The notes under the pieces were generated by a model, which saw only the letters and a program-made list of their open reading frames with translations, was not told the DNA's origin and ran no database searches. The translations under genes and the position numbers were made by a program. Of a DNA stretch of 64,000 bases, positions 43,287 through 50,985 are shown piece after piece. The DNA is from CAWINY01 sp963837635 (GTDB lineage Bacteria > Acidobacteriota > Terriglobia > Terriglobales > Acidobacteriaceae): the NCBI GenBank assembly GCA_963837635.1, contig CAWINY010000005.1, positions 124,001 to 188,000 of the forward strand, read 5' to 3'. The number at the start of each line of letters is the position of its first letter. Positions within the stretch are counted from its first letter, which is position 1.

Positions 43287-44222
43287 ATGGCAGAAGAGCG
43301 TTTACAGAAGTTGCTGGCGGCGGCTGGGGTGGCCTCGCGGCGGCACGCCGAGGAGATGATCACGGCGGGCCGCGTCAAGGTGAACGGCGAGACCGTCACC
43401 GAGCTGGGCACCAAGGCCGATCCGGAGCGCGACGAGATCCAGGTCGATGGCAAGCCGATGGGATCGGCCGAGCGAAAGTTCTATTTCCTGCTGCACAAGC
43501 CCAAGGGATACGTGACCACGGTCAGCGACCCGCAGGGGCGTCCCACGGTGATGGACCTAATGCGGGGCGCGGGTGTGCGGCTCTACCCGGTGGGCCGCCT
43601 CGACTATCACAGCGAAGGCCTGATGCTGATGACCAACGACGGCGAGCTGGCCCGCAAGCTGACCGATGCCGCCTCGCATGTGCCCAAGATGTACCTGGTA
43701 AAGGTGAGCGGGCAGCCCTCGCGCGAGGCGCTGGACAAGCTGCGCGGCGGCGTGATGCTCGAAAGCGTCTCCCGACGCTTCGCTTCGCATAAGGGTGCGG
43801 CACCCGGCTCCCCACCCCTCGCTTCGGGAAAGGGTGGGCCACCCTCGCGCAAGGCTGGGCCACCCGATTTAGCGCCAGAGCCTGCCCTGGGCGCAGTCGA
43901 AGGGGCTCGCCGGCGGTTCTCAGCGGGCAAGAAACCCATGCGGGCCGTCCGCACCGCGCCCGCCAAAATCAAGCTCCTGAAGGAGGGTCCAAACCCATGG
44001 TTTGAGGTCACGCTGATCGAGGGCAAGAACCGGCAGATCCGCCGTATGTTCGAAACCGTCGGGCACCACGTGGAGAAGATCAAGCGCGTCACCTTTGGCC
44101 CGCTCATGCTGGACGTGGAGCCGGGCCGCTATCGTCCGCTGACCGGGGCGGAGGTCAAAGCGCTGGCCGGCGCCGCCGAAGGGAAACCGCGCCGTGGGTC
44201 CGCGAAAAACCTTGGCCGCTGA
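43287..44222 (+). CDS. RluB/RsuA-family pseudouridine synthase carrying an in-frame repeat insertion
   Basis: A 311-residue rRNA pseudouridine synthase. N-terminal S4 domain (RLQKLLAAAGVASRRHAEEMI), catalytic motif GRLDYHSEGLML (Asp in about residue 113), and the C-terminal segment NPWFEVTLIEGKNRQIRRMFETVGHHVEKIKR. Between about residue 165 and 210 the sequence is unlike the family: DNA at 43781-43906 consists of repeats found elsewhere between genes in this window (a CCCACCC/GGGTGGG hairpin and a GAGCCTGCCCTG...GTCGAAGGGG unit), translated without a stop. The core motifs flanking it are intact, so the enzyme may still work with an added loop. Confidence 0.92.
   Translation: MAEERLQKLLAAAGVASRRHAEEMITAGRVKVNGETVTELGTKADPERDEIQVDGKPMGSAERKFYFLLHKPKGYVTTVSDPQGRPTVMDLMRGAGVRLYPVGRLDYHSEGLMLMTNDGELARKLTDAASHVPKMYLVKVSGQPSREALDKLRGGVMLESVSRRFASHKGAAPGSPPLASGKGGPPSRKAGPPDLAPEPALGAVEGARRRFSAGKKPMRAVRTAPAKIKLLKEGPNPWFEVTLIEGKNRQIRRMFETVGHHVEKIKRVTFGPLMLDVEPGRYRPLTGAEVKALAGAAEGKPRRGSAKNLGR
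43781..43906. repeat. Intergenic-type repeats inserted in the pseudouridine synthase gene
   Basis: A hairpin CCCACCC...GGGTGGG (about 43809-43839; same type at 46421-46453) and a 37-nt unit starting TAGCGCCAGAGCCTGCCC (43870-43906), matching 45719-45755 and 62478-62506 with few differences. The reading frame stays open. Confidence 0.82.
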
Positions 44223-44551
44223 TCCATCTACCGCGGATTTACACGGAAAAGCACGGATCAACACGGATTTGCGTTTCGAACAAAAGACAGCCACGGAGAC
44301 ACAGAGGCACAAAGCAAGAACAAACCAAATCGCACTCCATTCGTTCCGCCTTCCTCTGTGTCTCTGTGTCTCTGTGGCAGGTTTTTCTCGGATCCGTGTA
44401 AACCCGTGGTTGCTTCATTCTGTGTTCATCTGGGTTTAATCAGCGGCTGCTAGGGTCAGAGTGGGCCGAAATGGGAATTGCGCCCCAGTCGCGCGCTTGG
44501 GTGCAGGAACCCAAAGCGCCCTGCCGGAATCCAACAGAGTAGAGGCGAATT
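44223..44551. repeat. Nested inverted repeats between the pseudouridine synthase and hisC genes
   Basis: Outer arms of the CCGCGGATTTACACGG type (44230 and about 44390-44412), inner arms CCACGGAGACACAGAGGC (44290) and CTCTGTGTCTCTGTGGC (about 44350-44375). Non-coding. The inner family also occurs near 8120, 39172, 62390 and 63270-63340. Confidence 0.75.
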
Positions 44552-45685
44552 ATGGGGCGATTCGATCAATTGGTACCGCATTACATCCGCTCGCTGGGCG
44601 GATACACGCCGGGCAAGCCGCTGAAGCAGGCGGAGGCCGAGACGGGCATCATCCCGTGCGTGAAGCTGGCGTCCAATGAGAATCCGTTCGGGCCCTCGCC
44701 GCGGGCGCTGGAAGCCATCAGCCAGGCTGCGCCCTCGCTGCACTATTACCCGGACAACGACGCCACCGAGCTGCGCCATCACTTGGCGGACAAGCAAAAC
44801 CTCAGGCCGGAGCAGGTCCTCATCACCGGCGGCTCCACGCAGTTCATCAACATCATTGCCCACTCCTTGCTGCTGCCGGAGCTGAACGCGATCACCTGCG
44901 AGCGGTCGTTCATCGTCTATTCCATCGCGACGCAAGCCGCCGGCGGCCTGCTGCGGCAAGTCCCATTGCGCGGCGACACCTTCGATCTTGACGGGATTCT
45001 GGATGTGATCGACGACGAGACCCGCGTCATCTTCATCGCCAATCCGAACAACCCGACCGGCACGATCCTGAAACCGGAGGCGATTGACCGCTTCCTCGAT
45101 AGCCTGCCGCCCAACGTGCTGGTGGTGCTCGATGAGGCCTATTACGAGTTCGCCCAGCACTTCGCCGACCTGCGCGGCGTGGAGTATTCGCACGCGCTCG
45201 ATTACGTGCGCCAGGAGCGGAACGTGGTCGTGCTGCGCACCTTCTCCAAGGCGCAGGGACTGGCCGGGCTGCGGGTCGGCTACGGTTTCGGGCCGGCGGA
45301 ATTGATCCAGTACTTCGCCCGCGAGCGCACCGCGTTTTCCATCAACACCCTGGCGGAGGCGGCCGCCCTGGCGGCTCTCGAAGACACCGAGCACATGCGC
45401 AAGACGGTGGAGAACAACGCCGCCGGCGCCGCTTGGCTGACCCGCGAAATCTCGGAGTTCGGCCTGCGTGTGACGCCCACGTGGGCCAACTTTATCTATG
45501 TAGACGTCGGCGAGGACGCGCCGATCATCGCCCAGCGGATGCAGCAGCAGGGCATCATCGTGCGGCCGCTGACCGGGCTTTGGGGGGCACCGCACGCCAT
45601 CCGTATCAGCGTCGGCCTGGCGGATCAGAACAAACGCTGCATCAGCGTGCTCAAGAAGGTGATGGAGCACGCGGTGGTGCTGTGA
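44552..45685 (+). CDS. hisC: Histidinol-phosphate aminotransferase
   Basis: A 377-residue PLP enzyme of fold type I, transaminating imidazole acetol phosphate in histidine synthesis. Visible: KLASNENPFGPSP, PDNDATELRHHLA, ITGGSTQFINIIA, IANPNNPTGTIL, VLDEAYYEFAQ, the PLP lysine in LRTFSKAQGLAGLRVGYG (Lys233), and the C-terminal arginine in PHAIRISVG. Full length. ATG 44552. Other his genes are not in the window. Some HisC-like proteins act on aromatic amino acids, so the exact substrate carries mild doubt. Confidence 0.9.
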   Translation: MGRFDQLVPHYIRSLGGYTPGKPLKQAEAETGIIPCVKLASNENPFGPSPRALEAISQAAPSLHYYPDNDATELRHHLADKQNLRPEQVLITGGSTQFINIIAHSLLLPELNAITCERSFIVYSIATQAAGGLLRQVPLRGDTFDLDGILDVIDDETRVIFIANPNNPTGTILKPEAIDRFLDSLPPNVLVVLDEAYYEFAQHFADLRGVEYSHALDYVRQERNVVVLRTFSKAQGLAGLRVGYGFGPAELIQYFARERTAFSINTLAEAAALAALEDTEHMRKTVENNAAGAAWLTREISEFGLRVTPTWANFIYVDVGEDAPIIAQRMQQQGIIVRPLTGLWGAPHAIRISVGLADQNKRCISVLKKVMEHAVVL

Positions 45686-45816
45686 GGCACTAGCCGTCAG
45701 CCATCAGCCATCAGGTTGTAGCGCCAGAGCCTGCCCTGAGCGAAGTCGAAGGGTCTCTCCGGCGGGCCCCGAACAGCCTTGTAATACACAATAATACAGC
45801 TTATGATCTCGGCATT

Positions 45817-46077
45817 ATGAGCAGCGAGAAGACCGTCAGCTTCCGCGCCGACGCGGACAAGATCGACGCGCTCGATTCCCTGGCTGCTGCACAGCAGCGC
45901 CCGCGCAGCTATCTCATTAATGAGGCCATTACCAACTACATCGAACTGCACGCCTACCAGGACGCGCTTGTGCGTAAGGGACTGGAAGAGATGCGGAAAG
46001 GCCGCGTCGTGAGCCATGACGAGGTTGTAAAGCGGCTCAAAATAAAGAAAACGGCAACGGGCCGCGCGCACCGATGA
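45817..46077 (+). CDS. Ribbon-helix-helix antitoxin (RelB/ParD-like)
   Basis: An 86-residue protein. The N-terminal strand and two helices (KTVSFRADADKIDALDSLAAAQQRPRSYLINEAITNYI) form a ribbon-helix-helix DNA-binding domain, and the C-terminal helix (ALVRKGLEEMRKGRVVSHDEVVKRL) is the usual toxin-binding segment with a DEV motif. ATG 45817. It overlaps the toxin gene by ATGA, the standard antitoxin-first order of type II systems, and likely represses its own promoter with the toxin. Confidence 0.88.
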   Translation: MSSEKTVSFRADADKIDALDSLAAAQQRPRSYLINEAITNYIELHAYQDALVRKGLEEMRKGRVVSHDEVVKRLKIKKTATGRAHR

Positions 46078-46358
46078 TCGAGTGGACCGAGCAGGCGACC
46101 CGGCAACTGGATCAGGCTCACGATTACATTGCGCTCTCGAACAGCGAGGAGGTTGCCGCCCGGATCACGATGCAAATCGTGAGCAGCGTTCAACAACTCG
46201 CCGCCTTTCCCATGTCGGGCAGGCCGGGCCGGGTTCCGGGAACCCGTGAGCTGGTCATTTCCAACACGCCCTTTATCGCTGCCTATGCGATCGAGAAGGC
46301 TCGCATCGTGATCCTCGCGATCTACCACGGTGCGCAACAGTGGCCGGAAGCGTTTTAA
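46074..46358 (+). CDS. ParE/RelE-family toxin
   Basis: A 94-residue protein of the ParE/RelE superfamily: IEWTEQATRQLDQAHDYIA at the N-terminus, PMSGRPGRVPGTRELVISNTPFIAAYAIE in the core with the conserved arginine region, and RIVILAIYHGAQQWP at the end (the common HGxxxWP finish). Length is typical. It is coupled to the antitoxin gene through ATGA. Whether it acts on gyrase or on mRNA cannot be told. A family-A palindrome follows 18 nt after the stop. Confidence 0.88.
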   Translation: MIEWTEQATRQLDQAHDYIALSNSEEVAARITMQIVSSVQQLAAFPMSGRPGRVPGTRELVISNTPFIAAYAIEKARIVILAIYHGAQQWPEAF

Positions 46359-46376
46359 CCCGCAACGGGTAGGTAG

Positions 46377-46395
46377 CGCCGGCGTCTCGCCGGCG
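46377..46395. repeat. Family-A palindrome after the toxin gene
   Basis: CGCCGGCG-TCT-CGCCGGCG in the context GTAG...GTCCCGACC. A CCCACCCT/AGGGTGGG hairpin follows at 46421-46453, and the IS200-like copy 2 starts at 46486. Confidence 0.85.
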
Positions 46396-46485
46396 GTCCC
46401 GACCGCCTCAAACAAAAATCCCCACCCTAGCCAAAACCAGGCGAAAGGGTGGGCCATCCGCCCGGCGTATGACAGTGGCTCGGGA

Positions 46486-47148
46486 GCTAATGAAATGGGA
46501 GTTCCCCCGGCTCTGCCGGGGAGGCACGCGAAGTTTGACAGATACGGGAGTCCATCCAAGAAACTCCTGGCGTGAGCCGCGAAGCACACGCAAAGGAGAA
46601 ACTGGATGGACGAGTATGAAAGCTTAAGCCACTCGAAATGGGAGTGCAAATACCATGTGGTGTTTATCCCAAAGGGCCGGCGGAAAGCGTTGTATGGGGA
46701 GTTGCGGAAGTATTTGGGAGAGGTGTTCCGCAAACTGGCGGAGCAGAAGGAAAGCCGGATTGAGGAAGGGCATCTGCTGGCGGACCACGTGCACATGTTG
46801 ATATCGATCCCGCCGAAGTACGCGGTGGCGCAGGTGGTTGGGTTTATGAAAGGGAAGAGTGCGATTCATCTGGCGCGAGTGTACGGAGGGCGGAAACAGA
46901 ATTTTGTAGGGCAGAGTTTCTGGGCGCGGGGATACTTTGTGTCGACGGTCGGGCGGGACGAGACATCGATCCGAGAGTACATCCGCACGCAGGAGGAAGA
47001 GGACAAGCGCCTGGATCAGTTGAACATGTGGCGCTGAAGGGGCCACCTTCAGGTGGCCAAGAATGTCGGGGCCGCGTTAGCGACCCCGCTCAGCCGCTTT
47101 GAGCGGCTCACATCCTAAAGCCCCCGGCTCTGCCGGGGGATATTTACT
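46486..47148 (+). mobile_element. IS200/IS605-family insertion sequence, copy 2
   Basis: 663 bp, same length as copy 1 (15338-16000) in opposite orientation, with the same end hairpins and the same spacing of the transposase gene; every stretch compared by eye matched. It ends 3 nt before the VOC gene start codon, so it has separated that gene from its former upstream region. Confidence 0.92.
46606..47037 (+). CDS. tnpA: IS200-like Y1 transposase
   Basis: A 143-residue HUH transposase identical in sequence to the product of 15449-15880 (HUH motif DHVHML, tyrosine in REYIRTQ). Intact and with AAAGGAGAAACTGG before the ATG, so a possible source of active transposase. Downstream, three hairpins precede the right end. 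No other gene is carried. Confidence 0.93.
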   Translation: MDEYESLSHSKWECKYHVVFIPKGRRKALYGELRKYLGEVFRKLAEQKESRIEEGHLLADHVHMLISIPPKYAVAQVVGFMKGKSAIHLARVYGGRKQNFVGQSFWARGYFVSTVGRDETSIREYIRTQEEEDKRLDQLNMWR

Positions 47149-47151
47149 GAG

Positions 47152-47535
47152 ATGAATGATTTTCTCTTTCAGAACATAGACTGCCTCATGTTCAACGTTG
47201 CGGACTTGGACGCGGCGGTGTCCTTCTATCGGGACAAGCTGGGACTTCCGCTCGCGTGGCGCAGCGAGACAGGACTGGCACTGCGAGTGGGGGAATCGGA
47301 GTTGGTGCTTAACCTGGGAAAGCCGCGAGAGCCGGAGACCGACATTAAGGTTGCTTCAGCCGAGGATGCCGCACGCCGCTTTATCGAGGCAGGCGGCAGC
47401 ATCGTGGCCGGGCCTTTGGATATCCAGATCGGCAAGTGCGTGGTTGTCGCCGATCCCTGGGGCAACAAACTGGTCCTCCTGGATTCGACAAAGGGGCTGC
47501 TCAAAACCAACTCAGAGGGTTGGGTGAGTGCGTAG
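47152..47535 (+). CDS. VOC-fold (glyoxalase/bleomycin-resistance superfamily) protein
   Basis: A 127-residue single-module VOC protein. Two beta-alpha-beta-beta-beta units: IDCLMFNVADLDAAVSFYRDKLGLPLAWRSETGLALRVGESELVLNLG and the second half DIKVASAEDAARRFIEAGGSIVAGPLDIQIGKCVVVADPWGNKLVLLD. The second-module metal ligand (usually Glu before the C-terminus) is replaced by Leu in NKLVLLD, so metal use is doubtful. The start lies 3 nt after IS200-like copy 2, whose right-end GGGGGA may act as ribosome site. Substrate unknown. Confidence 0.85.
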   Translation: MNDFLFQNIDCLMFNVADLDAAVSFYRDKLGLPLAWRSETGLALRVGESELVLNLGKPREPETDIKVASAEDAARRFIEAGGSIVAGPLDIQIGKCVVVADPWGNKLVLLDSTKGLLKTNSEGWVSA

Positions 47536-47580
47536 ACACCTTGGGGGCTGGTCCACCCTACGGCAACCCAGCGAAGGGCC

Positions 47581-47599
47581 CGCCGGCGAGACGCCGGCG
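47581..47599. repeat. Family-A palindrome between the VOC and ROK genes
   Basis: CGCCGGCG-AGA-CGCCGGCG followed by GCTACC and then a TACCTGTTACC stretch related to the hairpin arm at 7209-7257. Lies between two convergent genes. Confidence 0.85.
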
Positions 47600-47620
47600 C
47601 TACCTACTACCTGTTACCCG

Positions 47621-48667
47621 TTACCTGATACCTCTCTGCTGGCTTCCGGCTTCCAGTAGCGGCAGGCGGGCGGCGCCGTAGAGGCCGGCATCGCTGCCCA
47701 GCAGGGCGCGGGTGATGAGGGTGCGCGGGCTGGATTCCAGCGGCTTCAGCGAGGCGGATGCGCCTTGCGAGATCGCCTCCGCCACCTCGTCCGGTGCGGT
47801 TGCCGCGTAGACGAATGAGCGGCGCTGCAACTCGGCGAACATCGCCGGGGCAAAGCTCGGCCAGGCACTCGACACCCCGCCGCCGATCACGTACATGTGC
47901 AAGTTGAGCGCATTCACCAGGTCGGCCATCAGCACTCCCAGCGCCCATCCCATTTTTTCGAAGATTGCTTGCGCAGGCCGATCGCCTAGCAAGGCAAGGT
48001 TGTGGATCGCGCGGGCGCCGAACTCGGGATCGGTGCTGGCGTCGGCCAGCGCGGTTGCGTGTCCGCTCTCAATCGCCTCGCGGGCCATGCGCACGATGGC
48101 CGTCGCCGAGGCGTATTGCTCGATGCAGCCGTAGTTGCCGCAATTGCACTTGTGGCCGTTGGGATCGATGGTGATGTGCCCCAGCTCGCCGGCCATGCCG
48201 GTCATGCCGTGCCACGCTCGGTCGTGGAGCACGATGCCGCCGCCCACGCCGGTTCCCAGGGTGATCATCCCCATGCTGGGCAGGTTTTTCCCGGCTCCCA
48301 GCCACGCTTCGCCCACGGCGGCCGCGTTGGCATCATTTTCGAGAATGACGGTCGCGCCCAGGCGTCGCTCGATCTCATTGCGGACAGGATAATCGTTCCA
48401 GCCGGGCAGGTTGGGCGACTCGCGCAGCATGCCGGTGCGCGCGTCGATGATCCCGGGGATTCCGATGCCGACCCCAGCCAGCCGTCCCGTGTGCTGGAAC
48501 TGAGCGGCGAGTTCGCGGATGGCGTCGGTCATCTCCTGGATGACGTGGTCGCGGCCCAAGGCGACCTTGGTGCTGGTGGTGACTTTTTGAAGTACTTCGC
48601 CGTCTGCGCTGACGGCGGCAACTCGCAGATTCGTGCCGCCGAGATCGACGCCAATCGAATAAAGCAT
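47621..48667 (-). CDS. ROK-family sugar kinase (glucokinase-like)
   Basis: A 348-residue ROK kinase. ATP phosphate loop SIGVDLGGTNLRVAAV at the N-terminus, ENDANAAAVGEAWLGAG with the catalytic aspartate, LGTGVGGGIVLHD, the substrate histidine/zinc signature GELGHITIDPNG followed by KCNCGNYGCIEQYAS (CxCGxxGCxE), and VIGGGVSSAW. All zinc ligands are present. ATG 48667 begins the conserved part; an upstream in-frame ATG at 48706 adds 13 non-conserved residues. The C-terminal residues run into a repeat. Likely glucokinase or N-acetylmannosamine kinase; substrate not certain. Confidence 0.9.
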   Translation of the reverse strand: MLYSIGVDLGGTNLRVAAVSADGEVLQKVTTSTKVALGRDHVIQEMTDAIRELAAQFQHTGRLAGVGIGIPGIIDARTGMLRESPNLPGWNDYPVRNEIERRLGATVILENDANAAAVGEAWLGAGKNLPSMGMITLGTGVGGGIVLHDRAWHGMTGMAGELGHITIDPNGHKCNCGNYGCIEQYASATAIVRMAREAIESGHATALADASTDPEFGARAIHNLALLGDRPAQAIFEKMGWALGVLMADLVNALNLHMYVIGGGVSSAWPSFAPAMFAELQRRSFVYAATAPDEVAEAISQGASASLKPLESSPRTLITRALLGSDAGLYGAARLPLLEAGSQQRGIR

Positions 48668-48813
48668 GGTTGTTCTTATCCGTGGATTCCGGGCCGCGCT
48701 TGACACAAGTTTAGATTACAGAAGAGCCCTATCGCCGCTGATGAACGCTGATTCAACTCCAACGGATCAGCGTTCATCAGCGCAAATCAGCGGCAAATTT
48801 CCCCTCCGAAATG

Positions 48814-48841
48814 ATAAAAGCCCGCAGGCTTAGCTGCGGGC
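48814..48841 (-). terminator. Rho-independent terminator of the response-regulator gene
   Basis: On the minus strand GCCCGCAG-CTAAGC-CTGCGGGC followed by TTTT. It lies 60-85 nt after the stop of the response-regulator gene and before the ROK gene, so the two are separate units. Confidence 0.8.
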
Positions 48842-48900
48842 ACGGTTGCGGACGTTGTTCCCAACAACGCAATACCTTTCTTCAGGACTGTTCTTGCCGG

Positions 48901-49362
48901 TCAGCCTGCCTTGCGTGCGCCGCGGGCTGCCTTGGGAAGGAAGTCAGCCGCATTCGCCGGAGGATGCCCCTGCTTTTGATCCCGAATATGCTTCTGATCT
49001 TCGTGAGTCACCAGCAGGGCCTCGATTTGGCGCAACAGGTCTCCGGTGCCCACCGGCTTGACCAGCAGCGACTGCACACCTTGCGTCCGCCAATCGTTTC
49101 CCAGGACCGGGTACGCGGTCAGGATGGCGGTGGCCGGGTTGTATTTCTGCTGCTTGGCTACCGCGATCACCTCGTAGCCCGAGTCCTCGCGCTCCATCTT
49201 CATGTCGGTGATGACCATGTTGTAAACGCCGTTCTTCAGCTTCTTGATGGCCTCGGCGCTGGAGCCAGCGGACTCGATCTCGAAACCATTCATCTCCAGG
49301 ATGGTTTTCAGCGTCAGCAGGATAGCCAATTCATCATCGACGAGAAGGATCCGGCGTTTCAT
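48901..49362 (-). CDS. Single-domain response regulator with basic tail
   Basis: A 153-residue protein that is almost only a CheY-like receiver: RRILLVDDELAILLTLKTIL (acidic pocket), the phospho-acceptor in YNMVITDMKME, T/S in ILTAYPV and the conserved lysine in LLVKPVG. The last 35 residues are polar and basic (DQKQGHPPANAADFLPKAARGARKAG) with no output domain. It could relay phosphate or act through protein contacts. ATG 49362 has GGAG 7 nt upstream. No kinase is adjacent. A clear terminator follows. Confidence 0.9.
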   Translation of the reverse strand: MKRRILLVDDELAILLTLKTILEMNGFEIESAGSSAEAIKKLKNGVYNMVITDMKMEREDSGYEVIAVAKQQKYNPATAILTAYPVLGNDWRTQGVQSLLVKPVGTGDLLRQIEALLVTHEDQKHIRDQKQGHPPANAADFLPKAARGARKAG

Positions 49363-49500
49363 GAAGGACTCCAGGGACACCCTTGTTGGTCTGGCTGCAC
49401 CAGCCGTTGACTGGCGTTTGATCCACGCTGGCCGAGTGGCATTGGAACCGGCGGAGGACCCCGTGTAGCGCCGCATAATGCCGGCGAATCCACCTTGTGC

Positions 49501-49531
49501 AAGGCCTGCCGGCAAGACGCCTGCCCTACAT
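49501..49531. repeat. Palindromic repeat related to family A upstream of mtaB
   Basis: GGCCTGCCGGCAAGACGCCTGCCCTACA: same layout as family A (GTAG, then two GC-rich arms around TCT on the other strand), but with other arm bases, so probably a subfamily. Confidence 0.55.
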
Positions 49532-49551
49532 GCGTGGCCTATAATATCACC

Positions 49552-50946
49552 GTGTCCAGTTTCTATGTGGAGAACTTCGGATGCCGCGCCACCCAGGCGG
49601 ACGGCGCCGCCATCGAACGCGAACTGCTTGATTCCGGGATGGTTCGCGCCCAGGTTCCGGCAGCGGCCGAGGTTGTGGTGCTGAACACCTGCACCGTGAC
49701 CGCGTCGGCCGACCAGGATGTGCGTGCCACCATCCGCCGCATCCACCGCGAGAATCCCGCCTGCCGCATTCTCGTCACCGGCTGCTACGCGCAGCGCGCC
49801 CCCGGGGAGATTGCCGCGCTGCCCGGCGTCAGCGCCGTGGTGGGCAATTCGCACAAGCATCAGGTAGCCAACGTTGCCAGCGGCTTGTCCCCGAAAGCGT
49901 CAGGGAACGCATCACCCACCGCTGCTTTCGTGCCGTTGGCCACTTTACAAACGTCTTCCGAGCCATCGGCCAGTTCCGCGGAAATCCTGGTGGGCGATAT
50001 TTTCGGACACACCGAACTGACCGCCGCGCCCGTGTTCGCCGGGGCAGACAAGACCCGTCCTAATCTGAAGGTGCAGGACGGATGCGACAATCGTTGCTCG
50101 TTCTGCATTATCCCGTTCGTCCGAGGCCAGAACCGCTCGCTGAAACTGGAGCAATCTCTTCGCCAGGTGGAGACGCTAGTTGCCGCCGGTTACCGGGAAG
50201 TGGTGATCAGCGGCATCAACCTGGGCCGCTGGGGACGCGACTTCGAACCTGCTTCGCGCTTCGAACACCTGGTGCGCGCCATCGTCGAGCGCACGCCGCT
50301 GGAGCGGCTGCGCATCAGCTCGGTCGAGCCGATGGACTGGAGCGACGAGTTGATCGCCCTGGTTGCCTCCTCGGAGCGCATCGCCAAGCACGCCCATGTG
50401 CCGATGCAGTCCGGCAGCGACCGCGTGCTGCGCCTGATGCACCGCAAATATCGCCCCTGGCACTACGCCGAGAAGTTAACCAAGATCCGCGCCGCCATGC
50501 CCACAGCCGCGATCGGCGCCGACGTCATGGTGGGATTCCCCGGCGAGAGCGAGGCTGACTTCGAAGAGACGCGCCGCACGATCCAGCAGCTTCCGTTCAC
50601 CTACCTGCACGTTTTCACATACTCGGGACGCCCCGGCACGCCGTCGGAGAAGTTTCCCGGCCAGGTCCCGGTGCGCAAGGCGCGGGAGCGCAACCGCATC
50701 CTGCGCGAGCTGGCGGCGGAAAAGAAGCGGCGCTTCATGGAATCGTTCATCGGCGGCGAGCTGAGCGCGATAACGCTCGGCATTTTCGAGAACGGCCACA
50801 CCGAGGCTCTGACCGATAACTATCTGAAGCTGCGGCTGGAAGGGCGGCACGAGGCGAATCAGTTGGTGAGGGCACGGATCAAGAGTGTCCAAGGAGATGC
50901 CATTTTGGGAACAGCGGGTGTTACTTCCGAGTTCGTCGCCGACTAA
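49552..50946 (+). CDS. mtaB: tRNA (N6-threonylcarbamoyladenosine(37)-C2)-methylthiotransferase
   Basis: A 464-residue radical SAM methylthiotransferase that modifies t6A37 in ANN-decoding tRNAs. N-terminal UPF0004 domain with cluster cysteines in ENFGCRATQAD, LNTCTVTASAD and VTGCYAQRAP; radical SAM motif DGCDNRCSFC (Cys178, 182, 185); TRAM-like end. GTG 49552 is chosen since VSSFYVENFGC matches family starts. A TATAAT at 49540-49545 only 6 nt upstream could give a nearly leaderless mRNA, but no good -35 is seen. The last 25 codons (from about 50868) are less GC-rich and differ from a second, GC-rich copy of the mtaB tail at 51478-51567. Confidence 0.93.
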   Translation: MSSFYVENFGCRATQADGAAIERELLDSGMVRAQVPAAAEVVVLNTCTVTASADQDVRATIRRIHRENPACRILVTGCYAQRAPGEIAALPGVSAVVGNSHKHQVANVASGLSPKASGNASPTAAFVPLATLQTSSEPSASSAEILVGDIFGHTELTAAPVFAGADKTRPNLKVQDGCDNRCSFCIIPFVRGQNRSLKLEQSLRQVETLVAAGYREVVISGINLGRWGRDFEPASRFEHLVRAIVERTPLERLRISSVEPMDWSDELIALVASSERIAKHAHVPMQSGSDRVLRLMHRKYRPWHYAEKLTKIRAAMPTAAIGADVMVGFPGESEADFEETRRTIQQLPFTYLHVFTYSGRPGTPSEKFPGQVPVRKARERNRILRELAAEKKRRFMESFIGGELSAITLGIFENGHTEALTDNYLKLRLEGRHEANQLVRARIKSVQGDAILGTAGVTSEFVAD

Positions 50947-50985
50947 TCTGTTACTGCCCGCTGTGAAATCTAAGATTATGAACCG

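Noticed and set aside
49540..49545. TATAAT as an mtaB promoter for a leaderless mRNA
   Set aside because: No acceptable -35 element; a chance match in an AT-richer patch cannot be excluded, so it is not listed as a promoter.
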